Source: Chromatiales bacterium (GTDB lineage: Bacteria; Pseudomonadota; Gammaproteobacteria; UBA6429). Taken from it: a stretch of DNA of 31,216 nt. The DNA is taken from NCBI GenBank assembly GCA_027076405.1, contig JALTJN010000513.1, positions 1 through 31,216 on the forward strand, given 5' to 3'. The number at the start of each line of letters is the position of its first letter. The stretch's first letter is position 1. The notes beneath the pieces were generated by a model. It saw nothing but the letters and a program-made list of their open reading frames with translations. It was not told where the DNA came from and did no database searches. Made by a program: the position numbers and the translations under genes. This document shows positions 8,711-17,103 of this stretch, one piece after another.

Positions 8711-10328
8711 TAAAAACACATCGCCATTATTGTCTATTAACAACCTTGAAGTGGCTTTTGGGCTGGATTCGGAACCACTAACTTCTGTTGTGTGTGATAT
8801 TAGTTTTGATATTTTTCCCGGACAGAAGCTTGCGCTGGTAGGTGAATCAGGTTCAGGAAAATCGGTTACAGCTCATTCCATTTTACAACTTCATGATCGT
8901 CGGCAAACTCATTACTTAAATGGCAATATTGAATTTAATGGCAATAATTTATTGTCTTTTGATGAAGATAAAATGCGTAAAGTTCGCGGGCAGGATATTG
9001 CCATGATTTTTCAGGAGCCGATGACAGCATTAAATCCTGTTTATCGCATTGGTGATCAGTTGGTTGAAAGTTTAATCATTCATAAAAATATGTCTCGTGA
9101 TCATGCTCGCAAACATATGATTGAATTACTTGACCGCACCGGCATCATTGAACCGGAAAAGCGCTTTGACGCTTATCCTCATATGTTATCCGGTGGACAA
9201 CGTCAACGCGTCATGATTGCAATGGCTTTAGCCTGCCAGCCTAGACTGTTAATTGCTGATGAACCGACGACGGCACTTGATGTAACGATACAGGCGCAAA
9301 TTATCGAATTACTTGAAGATTTGCAAAAAGAATTTGGAATGGCTGTTCTTATGATTACGCACGATCTCAATATGGTAAAACGATTTGCCGATTATGTGTG
9401 CGTGATGAAAGAGGGTGAAATTGTTGAGAAAAATAATATTGATGATTTGTTCTCTAAAACACAGCATTCATACACGCAAAAACTCTTAAACAGTCAGCCA
9501 GGAAATCTGGTAAGAAATATTGATTTAAGTAACGAATCTGAATTATTGAAAGCAAATAATATTCGCTGTTATTTTCCTGTTAAAGCGGGATTTTTTAATC
9601 GAAAAATTGGTGATGTTAAAGCGGTTGATAATGTTTCTTTAACGTTGAAGACATCTGAAACACTGGGCATTGTTGGCGAATCCGGATCCGGCAAAACGAC
9701 ATTGGGGATGTGTCTGTTACAGCTACAAAAATATGACGGTCAAATTACTTTTAAAGGACAGAGTATTACTGGTCTGACTCAAAAGGAATTACGGCCGCTA
9801 CGAAAAGATATTCAGGTTGTGTTTCAGGATCCTTTTTCATCATTGTCACCCAGAATGAATATTAAACAAATTATAGAAGAGGGATTGAAAATTCATTTCC
9901 CTGAACTTTGTTCAGAAGAAAGAGAGATAAAAATAAAAAATATTTTACATGAGGTCGGCTTGGATGAAGAGATGTTAACGCGTTATCCTCATGAATTCTC
10001 CGGTGGTCAACGTCAGCGCATTGCTATTGCTCGGGTGGTCGTTCTTGAACCGAAGTTAATTTTACTTGATGAGCCAACCAGTGCTCTTGATGTTTCTGTG
10101 CAAAAACAGGTTTTAACTTTATTAAGTGAATTACAGCAAAAACATAACATCAGCTATTTATTTATTACTCATGATTTGCGGGTAATACGTGCAATGTCTC
10201 ATAATGTAATAGTTATGCAAAATGGTAAGGTAATTGAACAGGGTAAAACCGAAACATTGTTTAACACTCCAAAAGAACCTTATACCAAAACATTATTACA
10301 AGCTTCATTATTTAGAAATACAGATTAA
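8703..10328 (+). CDS. yejF: YejF-type ABC transporter ATPase, two fused nucleotide-binding domains
   Basis: The energising subunit of the peptide transporter: two ABC domains in one chain. Domain 1 has Walker A GESGSGKS at about 47-54, Q loop FQEPMTALNP, signature LSGGQRQRV and Walker B LLIADEP. Domain 2 has GESGSGKTT, FQDPFSSLSP, FSGGQRQRI and LILLDEP, so both sites look functional. The frame opens at TTG 8667, but GTG 8703, overlapping the yejE stop by eight bases, fits the family start and operon coupling better (541 residues; E. coli YejF is about 529). It ends the operon; I see no clear terminator in the 103 bp that follow. Confidence 0.93.
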   Translation: MDNKNTSPLLSINNLEVAFGLDSEPLTSVVCDISFDIFPGQKLALVGESGSGKSVTAHSILQLHDRRQTHYLNGNIEFNGNNLLSFDEDKMRKVRGQDIAMIFQEPMTALNPVYRIGDQLVESLIIHKNMSRDHARKHMIELLDRTGIIEPEKRFDAYPHMLSGGQRQRVMIAMALACQPRLLIADEPTTALDVTIQAQIIELLEDLQKEFGMAVLMITHDLNMVKRFADYVCVMKEGEIVEKNNIDDLFSKTQHSYTQKLLNSQPGNLVRNIDLSNESELLKANNIRCYFPVKAGFFNRKIGDVKAVDNVSLTLKTSETLGIVGESGSGKTTLGMCLLQLQKYDGQITFKGQSITGLTQKELRPLRKDIQVVFQDPFSSLSPRMNIKQIIEEGLKIHFPELCSEEREIKIKNILHEVGLDEEMLTRYPHEFSGGQRQRIAIARVVVLEPKLILLDEPTSALDVSVQKQVLTLLSELQQKHNISYLFITHDLRVIRAMSHNVIVMQNGKVIEQGKTETLFNTPKEPYTKTLLQASLFRNTD

Positions 10329-10431
10329 ATACTCGAATGTAAACACTTGTTTAAACTTTACTATGGCATTATTCTTGAACTGGAATTGGATTATACTTAA
10401 AACGTCTTTTTCAAAATAAAGTGATAAAGCT

Positions 10432-10836
10432 ATGTTTTACGAATGGAGTGAAAATTTATCGGTAGGGGTCCCTTCTATCGATCGTCAGCACAAAGTCCTT
10501 ATTGGTTTGATTAATGATTTACATGCTTCAATTGATGCAGGTAAGGGACAGGATGATGCAAAATTTATTCTGAAAAAGATCATTAACTATGCAATAGCAC
10601 ATTTCATTTATGAAGAAGGATTATTTACAAGTAATAACTATGTGGCAACAGAAGAACACCTGGCTTCACATGAAAGAATTAAAACTAAACTACTTGAATT
10701 AAAGACTAAATCCGAAGATGGAAGTTTTAATTTACCCGATGAATTAATGAATTTTCTAAAAGACTGGCTGAACAATCATATCTTGAAAGAAGATATGGGG
10801 TATTCAGAATTACTTGTAAAAAATAGTACGCCGTAA
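10432..10836 (+). CDS. Bacteriohemerythrin
   Basis: A 134-residue single-domain hemerythrin. The full set of seven di-iron ligands is in place: H20, H57, E61, H76, H80, H116 and D121, in the motifs IDRQH, HFIYEE, EEHLASH and HILKED. It is a cytosolic oxygen-binding protein; in methane- and sulfur-oxidising gammaproteobacteria such proteins are thought to deliver or sense oxygen, but the role here is not shown. It begins 103 bp after yejF and is probably its own unit. Its stop codon lies only two bases from the stop of the converging mltD gene, with no terminator between. Confidence 0.95.
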   Translation: MFYEWSENLSVGVPSIDRQHKVLIGLINDLHASIDAGKGQDDAKFILKKIINYAIAHFIYEEGLFTSNNYVATEEHLASHERIKTKLLELKTKSEDGSFNLPDELMNFLKDWLNNHILKEDMGYSELLVKNSTP

Positions 10837-10838
10837 TC

Positions 10839-12464
10839 TTAAGAACTACCTGACTGTCTGGCGACATCAACAATTAAAGTTAACCATTGTCCTGGCTGTA
10901 AATATTTTTTTGTTCTAACACTTCTGTTCCAGCGTTTTAACTGCCTAATTGATACTCTGAATTTACTGGATATTCTTGCTAAAGAATCGCCATGTCTTAC
11001 TCGATACCCGATTCGTTTTGTTATGCTGCGACGTGGCGGAGCGGATAAATGTTCAACATCCAGAGATGATGAGACCGAGCTGCCACGGCGTGACCAGATA
11101 ATGAGTCGCTGTCCAGCTTGAAGTCGATCGCGTGGTGCCATGCTGTTCCACTTTGCGAGCTGTCTTACCCCGACGCGGTGATATCGTGCCAAGTCCCAAA
11201 ATGTATCGCCTTTTTGTACGATATGAGAGACCTTACGTCCCTGACGCGGGATATTCTGTAATTTACTTTTACGCTGGTTGGCGCTTAAGTGATACTCGTG
11301 TAATGAACGGCTTGCAACTGGAATCGTCAGGCCTCGTCCTACCCGAATCATTTTTCCACGTAAGCGATTAACCCGCTTGATTGTTCTAATGCTGGTGTGA
11401 AATTTTTGTGCAATGGTTCCGAGTGTTTCACCACTACGAACACGATGACGAATCCAGCGAATGCGTTTGTTTGCCGGTAGTTGAGCTAATTTAGTTTTAA
11501 AGTCATCGACATGCGTAACAGGTAATAATAAGTCATAAGGTCCGTTAGGTGAGGTTGCCCAACGGTTATAACCCGAGTTTAAACGGTACAGATCGTCCAG
11601 AGGTAAATCTGCCATGTCTGCTGCAAGCGCAAGATCAATCTGACTATCGAGGGAGACTTGTTCAAAGTAAGGTCGATTTGGAATTTCTTCTAGTTTGATC
11701 CCGTATTTTTCTGGGAACTCGATTAAATCTCTTAGTGCTAATAATTTTGGCACATAGGCGCGAGTTTCTTTAGGTAGTTTTAAAGCAAAGAAGTCGGTTG
11801 AGAGCCCTTTACGTTTATTACGACGTATTGCTCTTTTAACTCTGCCACCGCCGGTGTTATAGGCGGCTAAGGCATGCATCCAGTCGCCTTTAAAATTTGT
11901 GTTAAGATTTTTTAATAACTTAATCGCGGCTTTGGTCGAAGCATAAACATCACGGCGACCGTCATACCACCAGTTTTGTTTTAAACCATAACGCTTGCCT
12001 GTTGATGGTATAAACTGCCAGATACCGGCTGCACGACCATGCGAATAAGCAAAAGGCTGGAAGGCGCTTTCTACAATGGGTAGTAAAGCTATTTCTGATG
12101 GAAGTCCGGCGGCTTCAACAGTTTCTATAATGTAATGTAAATAAGGGCGGGCACGTTCGACAACACGTTTAATATATTCTGGATGACGCTTAAACCAGTT
12201 AAGTTCCTGCTGCACACGTTTGTGTTTAACATCAGGTAAGTCAAATCCATTTCGAATCCGTTGCCAGGTGTCTATTTCCGGTGTTTTGTCTTCTACCGGT
12301 TCGGCTACTGATAGCTCGGTTTCAACCGCCTGATTTGAATCTTCAATTACTGGTTGAACTAAGCAACCGCTTAAAAATACAATGAGAAATGAAAGTACTA
12401 AAAATCGTACTGGAAATTTTTTAGTATTAAATAGGGTTTTATTGAAAAACAAATTATTGAGCAT
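10839..12464 (-). CDS. mltD: Membrane-bound lytic murein transglycosylase D, lipoprotein with three LysM repeats
   Basis: A 541-residue lipoprotein with a hydrophobic signal and lipobox LSGC (lipidated Cys34). The SLT catalytic domain (about 105-260) has the active-site glutamate E132 in LLPIVESAFQP, followed by GIWQFIPSTGKRYGL and ALAAYNTGGGRV. Three peptidoglycan-binding LysM repeats follow at about 338-383, 412-457 and 485-532. It cleaves glycan strands with formation of anhydro-muramic acid at the inner face of the outer membrane. E. coli MltD has two LysM repeats, so the third is an extension. It is divergent from the methyltransferase-rnhA-dnaQ group. In E. coli the order is mltD-gloB-yafS-rnhA-dnaQ; gloB is missing here. 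The ribosome site is weak. Confidence 0.95.
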   Translation of the reverse strand: MLNNLFFNKTLFNTKKFPVRFLVLSFLIVFLSGCLVQPVIEDSNQAVETELSVAEPVEDKTPEIDTWQRIRNGFDLPDVKHKRVQQELNWFKRHPEYIKRVVERARPYLHYIIETVEAAGLPSEIALLPIVESAFQPFAYSHGRAAGIWQFIPSTGKRYGLKQNWWYDGRRDVYASTKAAIKLLKNLNTNFKGDWMHALAAYNTGGGRVKRAIRRNKRKGLSTDFFALKLPKETRAYVPKLLALRDLIEFPEKYGIKLEEIPNRPYFEQVSLDSQIDLALAADMADLPLDDLYRLNSGYNRWATSPNGPYDLLLPVTHVDDFKTKLAQLPANKRIRWIRHRVRSGETLGTIAQKFHTSIRTIKRVNRLRGKMIRVGRGLTIPVASRSLHEYHLSANQRKSKLQNIPRQGRKVSHIVQKGDTFWDLARYHRVGVRQLAKWNSMAPRDRLQAGQRLIIWSRRGSSVSSSLDVEHLSAPPRRSITKRIGYRVRHGDSLARISSKFRVSIRQLKRWNRSVRTKKYLQPGQWLTLIVDVARQSGSS

Positions 12465-12593
12465 TATAAAATTTCTAGTGATTTTAATAAGATACGGTTT
12501 ATTATGTACGTATAGTATGAATTAAGCAGCAGCGGGTCAACTCTTCTGAAACAGAATGCCAACTGCATCAAAATCAGGGTGTTGAGATAAAAT

Positions 12594-13403
12594 ATGTTTC
12601 CTAAATTTGCACAGGGACTGAAGAAGTCATTTCATCAGCGACAACAGGCTCGTGATGAAATGAAGACGTGGCAACAATTTCAGTATTGGTACTCCTCGTT
12701 TTTGGGAAAACATCTGGCAGAGCATGAAAAACAACTAATGGATAAGTATCTGCCTGATTTGTTTGGTTATTATTTATTACAATGTGGCTGTCCTGAAGTT
12801 AAAGCTGAGCAAAGGACGGGGAACTGGACAGATAGTAGCCGTGTTTCGACACGATTTTGTTTAGATTATCATAATGAGCAAGGGGTTAGTTGTCAGGCTA
12901 ATCTGGCACAGTTGCCCGTGAAAGCCGATAGTCTGGATATTGTTATTTTGCCACATGTGCTGGATTTTGCATCTGAGCCGCATCAGGTTTTACGTGAAGT
13001 TGAGCGTGTACTTATTGCAGAAGGGCATGTTGTTATTTTGGGGTTTAATCCGTGGAGTTTATGGAATATCTCTCGCTTGTTTTTATTTTGGACTAAACAG
13101 GCACCCTGGAATGCTCATTTTTTTAGTGCTGCACGTGTGATGGATTGGTTAGCGCTTTTGGGATTTGATGTCGTACAGAGGCAAGGTTATTTTTACCTAC
13201 CACCACTTCAGAGTGAAAAAATATCTCAAAAATTGCATTTTTTAGAACGAATGGGTCGAAAATTATGGCCTAACTTTGGAGCAGGCTATGTGCTTGTAGC
13301 TAAAAAACGAGTAGAAACATTAACTCCAATCCGTCCTAGGTGGCGCAGAGCACGAAAAGTCGTCTCGGGTGGCTTGGAACCAATAAACAGGACTAAATGG
13401 TGA
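12594..13403 (+). CDS. Class I SAM-dependent methyltransferase, YafS-like
   Basis: A 269-residue methyltransferase (type 11 fold). Seen in the sequence are the acidic strand and motif [20 protein letters not shown], followed by [25 protein letters not shown], typical of the family that sits beside rnhA in many gammaproteobacteria (YafS in E. coli). The first glycine-rich SAM loop is weak. The substrate is not known. The start ATG has GAGATAAA just upstream. The stop codon overlaps the rnhA start by seven bases (ATGGTGA), so the two are translationally coupled. Confidence 0.85.
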   Translation: MFPKFAQGLKKSFHQRQQARDEMKTWQQFQYWYSSFLGKHLAEHEKQLMDKYLPDLFGYYLLQCGCPEVKAEQRTGNWTDSSRVSTRFCLDYHNEQGVSCQANLAQLPVKADSLDIVILPHVLDFASEPHQVLREVERVLIAEGHVVILGFNPWSLWNISRLFLFWTKQAPWNAHFFSAARVMDWLALLGFDVVQRQGYFYLPPLQSEKISQKLHFLERMGRKLWPNFGAGYVLVAKKRVETLTPIRPRWRRARKVVSGGLEPINRTKW

Positions 13404-13840
13404 GCAAAGTGGTAGAAGCGTATACCGATGGTGCGTGTAGAGGTAATCCCGGGCCCGGAGGCTGGGGAGTATTATTGCGCTTCAACGATCATGAAAAAAG
13501 ACTTTGTGGCGGTGAGAAAGAGACCACAAACAACCGCATGGAGTTGATGGCAGTGATTCAGGCTTTAGAAAGCTTAAAGCGGGGCTGCAAGGTAAAGCTT
13601 ACGAGTGATTCGCAATATGTCCTAAAAGGCATTAACGAATGGATGGAGAACTGGAAAAAGCGGGGCTGGAAAACAGCAGCAAAGAAACCGGTAAAGAATG
13701 TTGATTTATGGCAACGCCTTGATAAAGCACAGCAAGTTCATGATATTGATTGGGTCTGGGTAAAAGGGCATAGTGGCCACACAGAAAACGAGATTGCTGA
13801 TGAGCTGGCTAATCAGGGGATTGATGAGATGTCCGCTTAA
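13397..13840 (+). CDS. rnhA: Ribonuclease HI
   Basis: A 147-residue RNase H1 that cuts the RNA strand of RNA-DNA hybrids (R-loops, primers). The catalytic quartet is D11, E49, D71 and D135, with catalytic-loop H125, one residue offset from E. coli D10, E48, D70, D134 and H124. The basic handle ([20 protein letters not shown]) is present. The start at 13397 overlaps the methyltransferase stop; GTG 13400, one codon later, is an alternative. It is followed by dnaQ in the same direction, whereas in E. coli rnhA and dnaQ are divergent. Confidence 0.97.
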   Translation: MVSKVVEAYTDGACRGNPGPGGWGVLLRFNDHEKRLCGGEKETTNNRMELMAVIQALESLKRGCKVKLTSDSQYVLKGINEWMENWKKRGWKTAAKKPVKNVDLWQRLDKAQQVHDIDWVWVKGHSGHTENEIADELANQGIDEMSA

Positions 13841-13899
13841 TGTCTTGCTAAGTAATATTGTATTAGAGCCGTCATAATAAATGAGAAAGAGATAAAAAT

Positions 13900-14637
13900 A
13901 TGCGACAAATCGTATTGGATACAGAAACAACCGGTCTTGAGCCTAGGCTGGGGCATCGCATCATTGAGATTGGCTGTGTCGAAGTGATAGACCGTCGAGT
14001 TACGGGCAATCGTTATCATCAGTATATTAATCCCGAACGTGAAATTGATGAAGGGGCTGAAGAGGTGCATGGTATTAGTACTGCTTTTTTAGCCGATAAG
14101 CCACTTTTTAAAGATATTGTTGATGATTTTCTGGGCTTTATTCGAGGTGCCGAGCTGGTTATCCATAATGCACCGTTTGATGTGGGCTTTATAGATCATG
14201 AGCTAAACCTGCTTAACCAGCAGAACAATCATATGGCGTCTATCTGTACGATTCTGGATACGCTGGTTTTAGCTCGAAAAATGCATCCCGGGCAGAAAAA
14301 CAATTTGGATGCCCTTTGTAAACGCTATGATATTGATAACTCTCAACGAGATTTACATGGCGCGTTACTGGATGCCGAAATTTTAGCCGATACCTATCTG
14401 GCAATGACGGGGGGACAGACAATGTTGTCCCTTGATGGACAAAATGACAATTCAGACAGTGAATATACTGTTAGCAGACCCCGAAGAGTCAATATTGAAG
14501 CAGGAAAACTCAAAGTGGTGACCGCTTCTGTTGATGAGCTGGCCTTACATCAGGCTCGATTAACGGCTATTGATAAAATGAGTGGTGGTGCATGTGTCTG
14601 GTTAAAAGATAGCCCACAAGTTGAAAATAATAATTGA
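13900..14637 (+). CDS. dnaQ: DNA polymerase III epsilon subunit (3'-5' proofreading exonuclease)
   Basis: A 245-residue DEDDh exonuclease: D7 and E9 in LDTETTGLE, D94 in NAPFDVGF, H153 and D158 in HGALLDAEIL. The clamp-binding motif QTMLSL at 173-178 corresponds to the QxxxLF-like motif of E. coli epsilon that touches the beta clamp, and the C-terminal tail that binds the polymerase alpha subunit is present. It proofreads within the replicative holoenzyme. It lies 59 bp after rnhA in the same direction. Confidence 0.97.
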   Translation: MRQIVLDTETTGLEPRLGHRIIEIGCVEVIDRRVTGNRYHQYINPEREIDEGAEEVHGISTAFLADKPLFKDIVDDFLGFIRGAELVIHNAPFDVGFIDHELNLLNQQNNHMASICTILDTLVLARKMHPGQKNNLDALCKRYDIDNSQRDLHGALLDAEILADTYLAMTGGQTMLSLDGQNDNSDSEYTVSRPRRVNIEAGKLKVVTASVDELALHQARLTAIDKMSGGACVWLKDSPQVENNN

Positions 14638-14720
14638 TAATGACATTTAATTTAAAAAAGCGATAAATAACAACAGCTTAAATGTAATGAAAATATTAAA
14701 GGCAGGGCAGTTAGTGCCGA

Positions 14721-14830
14721 TAACTAAATACATAGAACGTCGAATACAGTGATTATTTAGTTAGGTAGTTCCTCCCCTTGCGCAATAGCGCTAATTTTTA
14801 AACCTCACAAATTTGTGAGGTTTTTTTTGT
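14721..14830 (+). ncRNA. Candidate small RNA between dnaQ and the STAS gene
   Basis: This stretch has no reading frame but looks structured. A 10-bp hairpin (14721-14730 with 14754-14763, TAACTAAATA/TATTTAGTTA) is followed by an unpaired C-rich stretch TTCCTCCCC (about 14769-14777), a small GCGC hairpin (14780-14791) and a strong terminator with eight T residues. That layout, a seed able to pair with ribosome-binding sites next to a terminator, is typical of trans-acting small RNAs. I find no clear promoter, so this could equally be the 3' untranslated end of the dnaQ transcript or an RNA processed from it. Confidence 0.35.
14800..14828 (+). terminator. Rho-independent terminator after dnaQ/candidate small RNA
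   Basis: A perfect 24-base palindrome (14800-14811 with 14812-14823) with core ACCTCAC/GTGAGGT, running into eight T residues. The T run is on the plus side only. Confidence 0.93.
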
Positions 14831-14937
14831 TTCATTAAAGTTTATTATTTTCTTGTCGTTATACTTTAGTATAATCTGACGAATAGGTTACAGTTGGTAT
14901 CAGATATATAGACAATAATTAAATATAGGAATCCAGT

Positions 14938-15240
14938 ATGGCAATTTCAGGTAATGTAAGTGATGGTGGTAACTCGGTATTAATCAGTATAAGTGGTCGG
15001 TTTGATTTTAATGCACATCACGATTTCCGAAATATTTATCGAAATGAAAAATCTGATGCGGCATATACCATTGATATGTCGGGTACCGAGTATATTGACA
15101 GCTCTGCTTTAGGTATGCTTTTGTTGTTACGTGAACATGCCGGTAATGAAAGTTCAAAAATTACAATTAATGGTTGTAACGATGACATCAAGAAAATCTT
15201 TTCTATTTCAAACTTTGAGAAATTATTTACTATTACCTAG
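14938..15240 (+). CDS. Stand-alone STAS domain protein (anti-sigma factor antagonist-like)
   Basis: A 100-residue protein consisting of one STAS domain. The conserved DSSALGMLLLL motif has the serine (S55, after D54) that is phosphorylated in SpoIIAA-type anti-anti-sigma factors. Such single STAS proteins act as phosphorylation-controlled switches with an RsbW-type kinase and an RsbU-type phosphatase; neither partner is in the window. It is flanked by terminators on both sides and is monocistronic. A TATAAT hexamer lies at 14870-14875 but without a properly spaced -35. The neighbour downstream is an HD-GYP signalling protein, so a signalling link is possible but not shown. Confidence 0.88.
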   Translation: MAISGNVSDGGNSVLISISGRFDFNAHHDFRNIYRNEKSDAAYTIDMSGTEYIDSSALGMLLLLREHAGNESSKITINGCNDDIKKIFSISNFEKLFTIT

Positions 15241-15272
15241 TGTTGTAAAATACTTCTGGTGCTCATTCTATT

Positions 15273-15309
15273 AAGGGTTTTATCATTATATGATAAAACC
15301 CTTTTTTAA
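15273..15309 (+). terminator. Rho-independent terminator after the STAS gene
   Basis: A 14-bp perfect stem (15273-15286 with 15290-15303, AAGGGTTTTATCAT/ATGATAAAACCCTT), a three-base loop and six T residues. It separates the STAS gene from the HD-GYP gene. Confidence 0.93.
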
Positions 15310-15415
15310 TTTTAGTGCATGTCGACTTGTCGAGATACTGTCTGATTAAATACGATATAGTGTTATAAGTTTTACCTGATGTATAAATTTATTTTAAAGC
15401 TAAAGGTTTTTCGCA

Positions 15416-16999
15416 TTGGAAAATAAAAGCAGTATTCATAATGTTTTTAAAAAAATTAACCTGCTTAATGAAGTTGGGATAGCGCTTTCTTCTGAAAAAA
15501 ACTTCTCAAGTTTGCTGGAGCAAATATTAATTGGTGCGAAAAAAATAACTAATGCTGATGGTGGCACAATTTATCTAATCAATGCAGCTAAAAAACTTGA
15601 AATGGTTGTTGTGCAAACCGACTCTCTGAATATTCACCTTGGTGGTAACACGAATAAACCCATCACTTTCAAACCTGTTAGCCTTTACGATGAGAATGGT
15701 AAACCAAACTTAAGTATGGTTGTGACGCGTGCGGTTATTGAAAATAAACCCATCAATATTACCGATGCTTATAATACAGAAGGTTATGATTTTTCAGGTA
15801 CCTATGAGTTTGATAAAAGTACAGGTTACCATTCCCAGTCTTTTTTAGCCGTACCGATGAAAAACCATGAAAATGATGTCATTGGTGTGCTGCAATTAAT
15901 CAATGCAAAGTCTGAAAAGACAGATAAAATCATTCCTTTTAGTAATGAAGACCAGCATTTGGTTGAGTCTTTAGCCAGTCAGGCTGCTGTTGCCATTTCG
16001 AACAAACAACTTATAGACAGTTTAAATGAACTGTTTAATTCTTTAGTACAACTTATTGCAACCGCAATCGATGAGAAATCACCTTATACCAGTGGTCACT
16101 GTAAGCGCCTTCCTGTTATTACCATGTTAATTGCAGATGCTGCACATAATACAAAAGAAGGTGTATATAAAGATTTTTTACTGAGTAATGATGATCGCTA
16201 TGAATTAGAAGTCGCCGCCTGGTTGCATGACTGCGGCAAGTTAACTACGCCAGAATATGTGATGGACAAATCAACCAAGCTTGAACGCATCGTTGATCGT
16301 ATTGAGTTGATAGATTTACGTCTGGAAATAATAAAGCGCGATGCAGAAATAGAAAAATTAACGGCCTTGTCTCGTGGTGATAACAAAGATGAAGTCAATA
16401 AAATATATGAAGATAAAATTAAAACAATAAAAGAAGCGGGTGACTTTATACGTCGTCATAACAAAGGCGGTGAATTTATGCACAAAGAAGATATCGAAAA
16501 AATTAAAAATTGTGCAAAACTCAAATGGAAAGACAAGCAAGGTGTGATGCAGCCATTACTTAACCAGGATGAAATTGATAATTTATGTATCGTTAAGGGA
16601 ACGTTAACCGAGGAAGAGCGAAATATTATTAATAACCATATTGTAGCAACGATTAAAATGCTTGAAACCCTGCCTTTTCCAAAACATTTACAAAATGTTC
16701 CTGAATATGCCGGTGGTCACCATGAACGTGTTGACGGTAAAGGCTTCCCTAAAGGACTGGTTAAGGATGAAATGTCGGTACAAGCCAGGATGATGGCCAT
16801 TGCTGATATATTTGAAGCGCTGACTGCGCGTGACCGGCCTTATAAAGATCCGATGAAACTTTCACAAGCCATTTCAATCTTGAAGAAAATGAGTGAAACA
16901 GGGCATATTGATCCTGATCTCTTCGATGTGTTTATTAAGCAATCAGTGCATACCCGATATGCTAATGAGTATTTATTACCTGAACAGAATGATTTGTAA
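15416..16999 (+). CDS. GAF domain / HD-GYP cyclic-di-GMP phosphodiesterase
   Basis: A 527-residue soluble signalling protein. The GAF sensor domain spans about residues 15-200, ending in FLAVPMKNHENDVIGVLQLINA. The HD-GYP catalytic domain follows: H228, HD at 271-272 with K275, H408, HHERVDGKGFP at 435-445, and D464. It should hydrolyse cyclic di-GMP, linking a small-molecule or redox signal to motility or biofilm. Two oddities: the GYP motif reads GFP, and roughly 105 residues of charged, partly helical sequence (about 288-393) are inserted between the HD motif and the next conserved helix. The start is TTG with AAGG nine bases upstream; no ATG fits. Confidence 0.9.
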   Translation: MENKSSIHNVFKKINLLNEVGIALSSEKNFSSLLEQILIGAKKITNADGGTIYLINAAKKLEMVVVQTDSLNIHLGGNTNKPITFKPVSLYDENGKPNLSMVVTRAVIENKPINITDAYNTEGYDFSGTYEFDKSTGYHSQSFLAVPMKNHENDVIGVLQLINAKSEKTDKIIPFSNEDQHLVESLASQAAVAISNKQLIDSLNELFNSLVQLIATAIDEKSPYTSGHCKRLPVITMLIADAAHNTKEGVYKDFLLSNDDRYELEVAAWLHDCGKLTTPEYVMDKSTKLERIVDRIELIDLRLEIIKRDAEIEKLTALSRGDNKDEVNKIYEDKIKTIKEAGDFIRRHNKGGEFMHKEDIEKIKNCAKLKWKDKQGVMQPLLNQDEIDNLCIVKGTLTEEERNIINNHIVATIKMLETLPFPKHLQNVPEYAGGHHERVDGKGFPKGLVKDEMSVQARMMAIADIFEALTARDRPYKDPMKLSQAISILKKMSETGHIDPDLFDVFIKQSVHTRYANEYLLPEQNDL

Positions 17000-17103
17000 A
17001 TCCTGTCTTTAATTAAAAATCAAAAGCTCAAGTCGTGTAATTTTTTCCGAGGCTGGTTACAATAGCGACTTATTTATCTGTAAGATTATTTATTGGAGAG
17101 TTT

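Noticed and set aside
10375..10397. Hemerythrin promoter TTGAAC...TATACT
   Set aside because: The spacer is only 11 bases, too short for sigma-70.
11132..11371. Open frame antisense to mltD
   Set aside because: It lies wholly inside the LysM region of mltD in the opposite strand and has no family features; it is a shadow.
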